From JACJYM01 sp965230495 (GTDB lineage Bacteria > Bacteroidota > Bacteroidia > Chitinophagales > Saprospiraceae): 64,000 nt of DNA. Shown here piece by piece: positions 62,659 to 64,000 of the stretch. Numbering within the stretch: position 1 is the stretch's first letter; each line of letters begins with the position of its first letter. Under the pieces are notes generated by a model. That model had not been told where the DNA came from. It searched no databases and saw only the letters and a program-made list of their open reading frames with translations. The position numbers and the translations under genes were made by a program. The stretch covers positions 2,356,001 through 2,420,000 of the forward strand of contig OZ246004.1 in assembly GCA_965230495.1 (NCBI GenBank), in the 5' to 3' direction.

Positions 62659-62704
62659 CTGAAAATATTATTTAAAGTGTGTTATTTTAAAAAGTAAGAT
62701 TTAA

Positions 62705-63172
62705 TTAAGCCCTAAAGTGTGCAAAGGCCTTATTAGCTTCGGCCATTCTGTGCGTATCCTCCTTCCTCTTAACCGCTGCACCTTCTCCTTTACTAGCTGC
62801 TATCACCTCAGCTGACAATTTTTCTGCAATACCCTTTCCACTTCTAGCTCTTGCAAACTTTATCATCCACTTCATACCTATAGAAAGTCTCCTTGCAGGT
62901 CTGATTTCAGTAGGTATTTGAAACGTCGCACCACCAATTCTCTTACTTCTAACTTCTACAGCAGGCATAACATTTTCTAAAGCCTTTTTCCATACCTCAT
63001 GAGCATCTTCTCCGGTTTTCTCCTGAACAATATCCATTGCATCATAGAAACTTTTGAACGCAACAGATTTTTTACCTTGCAACATTAAATTGTTGACAAA
63101 CTGAGTAACCATAGTATCACCAAATCTAGGATCTGGCTGAATAACTCGCTTTTTTGGTTTTCTTTTCCTCAT
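62705..63172 (-). CDS. rpsG: Small ribosomal subunit protein S7
   Basis: S7 nucleates the 30S head and contacts tRNA at the E site. The 155 residues open MRKRKPKKRVIQPDPRFGDTMVTQFVNNLMLQGKK and include NVMPAVEVRSKRIGGATFQIPTEIRPARRLSIGMKW and the C-terminal KREDTHRMAEANKAFAHFR. It lies 23 bases after rpsL. Confidence 0.98.
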   Translation of the reverse strand: MRKRKPKKRVIQPDPRFGDTMVTQFVNNLMLQGKKSVAFKSFYDAMDIVQEKTGEDAHEVWKKALENVMPAVEVRSKRIGGATFQIPTEIRPARRLSIGMKWMIKFARARSGKGIAEKLSAEVIAASKGEGAAVKRKEDTHRMAEANKAFAHFRA

Positions 63173-63195
63173 ATTAAATTATCTTAAAAGTGGAT

Positions 63196-63570
63196 TTATT
63201 TTTTCGGCCTTTTGGCACCATACTTAGATCTGGATTGAAGCCTGTCACTTACACCCGCAGTATCTAATGCTCCTCTAACTATTGTATATCTAACACCCGG
63301 TAAATCTTTAACCCTACCTCCTCTAATCAATACTATAGAGTGCTCCTGCAAATTATGCCCTTCTCCAGGAATATATGCAATCACCTCTACACCATTCGTC
63401 AACCTTACCTTAGCAACCTTTCTTAGTGCTGAGTTAGGTTTTTTAGGTGTTGTAGTATAAACTCTGGTACATACGCCTCTTTTCTGAGGACATGAATCTA
63501 AAGCCCTTGACTTACTCTTTGTAATTATTTGCTTTCTTCCTTTTCTTACCAGTTGATTAATTGTAGGCAT
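63196..63570 (-). CDS. rpsL: Small ribosomal subunit protein S12
   Basis: S12 is at the decoding centre. The 124 residues include RGVCTRVYTTTPKKPNSALRKVAKVRLTNG, with Lys43 in the TPKKPNSA loop, the wild-type state for streptomycin sensitivity, and GGRVKDLPGVRYTIVRGALDTAGV. It is the first gene of the supercluster, about 78 bases downstream of a well-formed promoter. Confidence 0.98.
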   Translation of the reverse strand: MPTINQLVRKGRKQIITKSKSRALDSCPQKRGVCTRVYTTTPKKPNSALRKVAKVRLTNGVEVIAYIPGEGHNLQEHSIVLIRGGRVKDLPGVRYTIVRGALDTAGVSDRLQSRSKYGAKRPKK

Positions 63571-63654
63571 ACCTTAATTAAATATATGTAATAAAAATTC
63601 TAATATTTTCAATTTGAAATGATCTTAAATCACAAGGTCTTTTCAAAGAGAGTG

Positions 63655-63684
63655 CAAAAGTATAACTATTTTTTTGATTTCCAA
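63655..63684 (-). promoter_or_regulatory. Promoter of the rpsL-rpsG-fusA section
   Basis: On the minus strand TTG (63684-63682) and TACTTTTG (63662-63655) are separated by exactly 19 bases, a perfect match to the Bacteroidota housekeeping pattern. The leader to the rpsL ATG is about 78 bases. Confidence 0.65.
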
Positions 63685-63701
63685 ACACTTTTTTAATTTT
63701 G
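63674..63701 (+). promoter_or_regulatory. Possible divergent promoter of the GNAT gene
   Basis: TTG (63674-63676) and TAATTTTG (63694-63701) are 17 bases apart, slightly short. The element overlaps the -33 region of the rpsL promoter on the other strand. The GNAT ATG is at 63742. Confidence 0.35.
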
Positions 63702-63741
63702 AATGTTACTATTTCTTCATTTTCTGTTACATATTTTCAGC

Positions 63742-64000
63742 ATGAATAGCACAATAGTTAGAAAAGCCAAATTAGAAGATCTTCCTTTTGTCATCAATCT
63801 GGTCAAGGAGTTGGCTCTATTTGAAAAGGAACCGGAGGCCGTCACAGCATCTCTAACTGATTATCAAAAAGCATTTTCGAATAATAAAATTATGATTCAA
63901 CTAGCTGAAATCCAAGGTCAGGTAGTTGGCATTATAATTATGTACGAGGCCTTTTCTACATGGAAAGGCCCTATACTTTATCTAGAGGATTTTTATGTAA
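63742..64000 (+). CDS. GNAT family N-acetyltransferase, N-terminal part
   Basis: The first 86 codons are present and the gene runs off the window. The start MNSTIVRKAKLEDLPFVINLVKELALFEKEPEAV and the WKGPILYLEDFYV end of the fragment (beta-4 of the GNAT fold) resemble the spermidine/diamine (SSAT-like) acetyltransferases of this superfamily. The acetyl-CoA-binding loop lies beyond the window, so the substrate cannot be judged. Confidence 0.85.
   Translation, partial: MNSTIVRKAKLEDLPFVINLVKELALFEKEPEAVTASLTDYQKAFSNNKIMIQLAEIQGQVVGIIIMYEAFSTWKGPILYLEDFYV

Noticed and set aside
1..64000. tRNA, rRNA, insertion sequences and phage integrases.
   Set aside because: None was recognised by eye on either strand; a covariance-model search would be needed to exclude small RNAs.

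Overview
The window comes from a member of the Bacteroidota, most likely the Cytophagales side of the phylum; no species is claimed. The evidence is an AT-rich genome, outer-membrane and lipoprotein-rich gene content, a type IX secretion sorting domain (gene ending at 35852), Bacteroidota-style promoters (TTG, about 19-21 nt, TAnnTTTG) and the chain secY-map-infA-rpmJ-rpsM-rpsK-rpsD-rpoA-rplQ followed by carA-eno-divIC-sucD.

Layout. 1-3824 (+): the end of an RND adaptor, an RND efflux pump and a K+ channel-like protein. 3832-13142 (-): a compact run of five genes. In transcription order these are an outer-membrane barrel with a degenerate phosphoesterase domain and a kinase-like region, an SdiA-regulated-type lipoprotein, a GAF protein, an HD-PycTM membrane protein and a metallophosphoesterase lipoprotein. 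13379-18418 (+): topA with a TPR histidine kinase and its LytTR regulator. 18595-21899 (+): small zinc-ribbon, SPFH/SHOCT and DUF805 proteins. 22223-24200 (+): an outer-membrane barrel-like protein and an unknown secreted protein. 24270-27869 (+): a 1199-residue SIR2-like, P-loop NTPase, pentatricopeptide-repeat-like protein. 27940-32856 (-): lpxB, a small membrane gene, surE and mutS. 32949-38845 (-): a CotH-like surface protein with DUF4956, HlyD-like and TolC-like partners. 39112-42707 (-): carA-eno-divIC-sucD. 42858-45114 (-): a di-haem cytochrome c peroxidase and a Crp/Fnr regulator. 45375-63570 (-): the whole str-S10-spc-alpha ribosomal supercluster. The window ends in a GNAT acetyltransferase (+).

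The outstanding item is the gene at 24270-27869. Its C-terminal half holds ten 32-residue PPR-like repeats, almost identical in DNA. Apart from one silent base they differ only at two codons per unit, and these fall at the two positions (5th and last) that specify the RNA base in eukaryotic PPR proteins. With a SIR2-like NADase-type head and a P-loop NTPase core this looks like a STAND-type immune protein with a modular, possibly sequence-specific RNA sensor. The domain calls come from motifs read by eye. The RNA-reading and defence roles are inference.

The rest of the window is mostly housekeeping: translation, RNA polymerase alpha, SecY, glycolysis and TCA enzymes, DNA topology and mismatch repair. 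Secondary points of interest are the HD-PycTM/GAF operon, the degenerate phosphoesterase-kinase-barrel fusion, the CotH/DUF4956/HlyD/TolC cluster, and a lipoprotein gene whose start looks shifted by one base.
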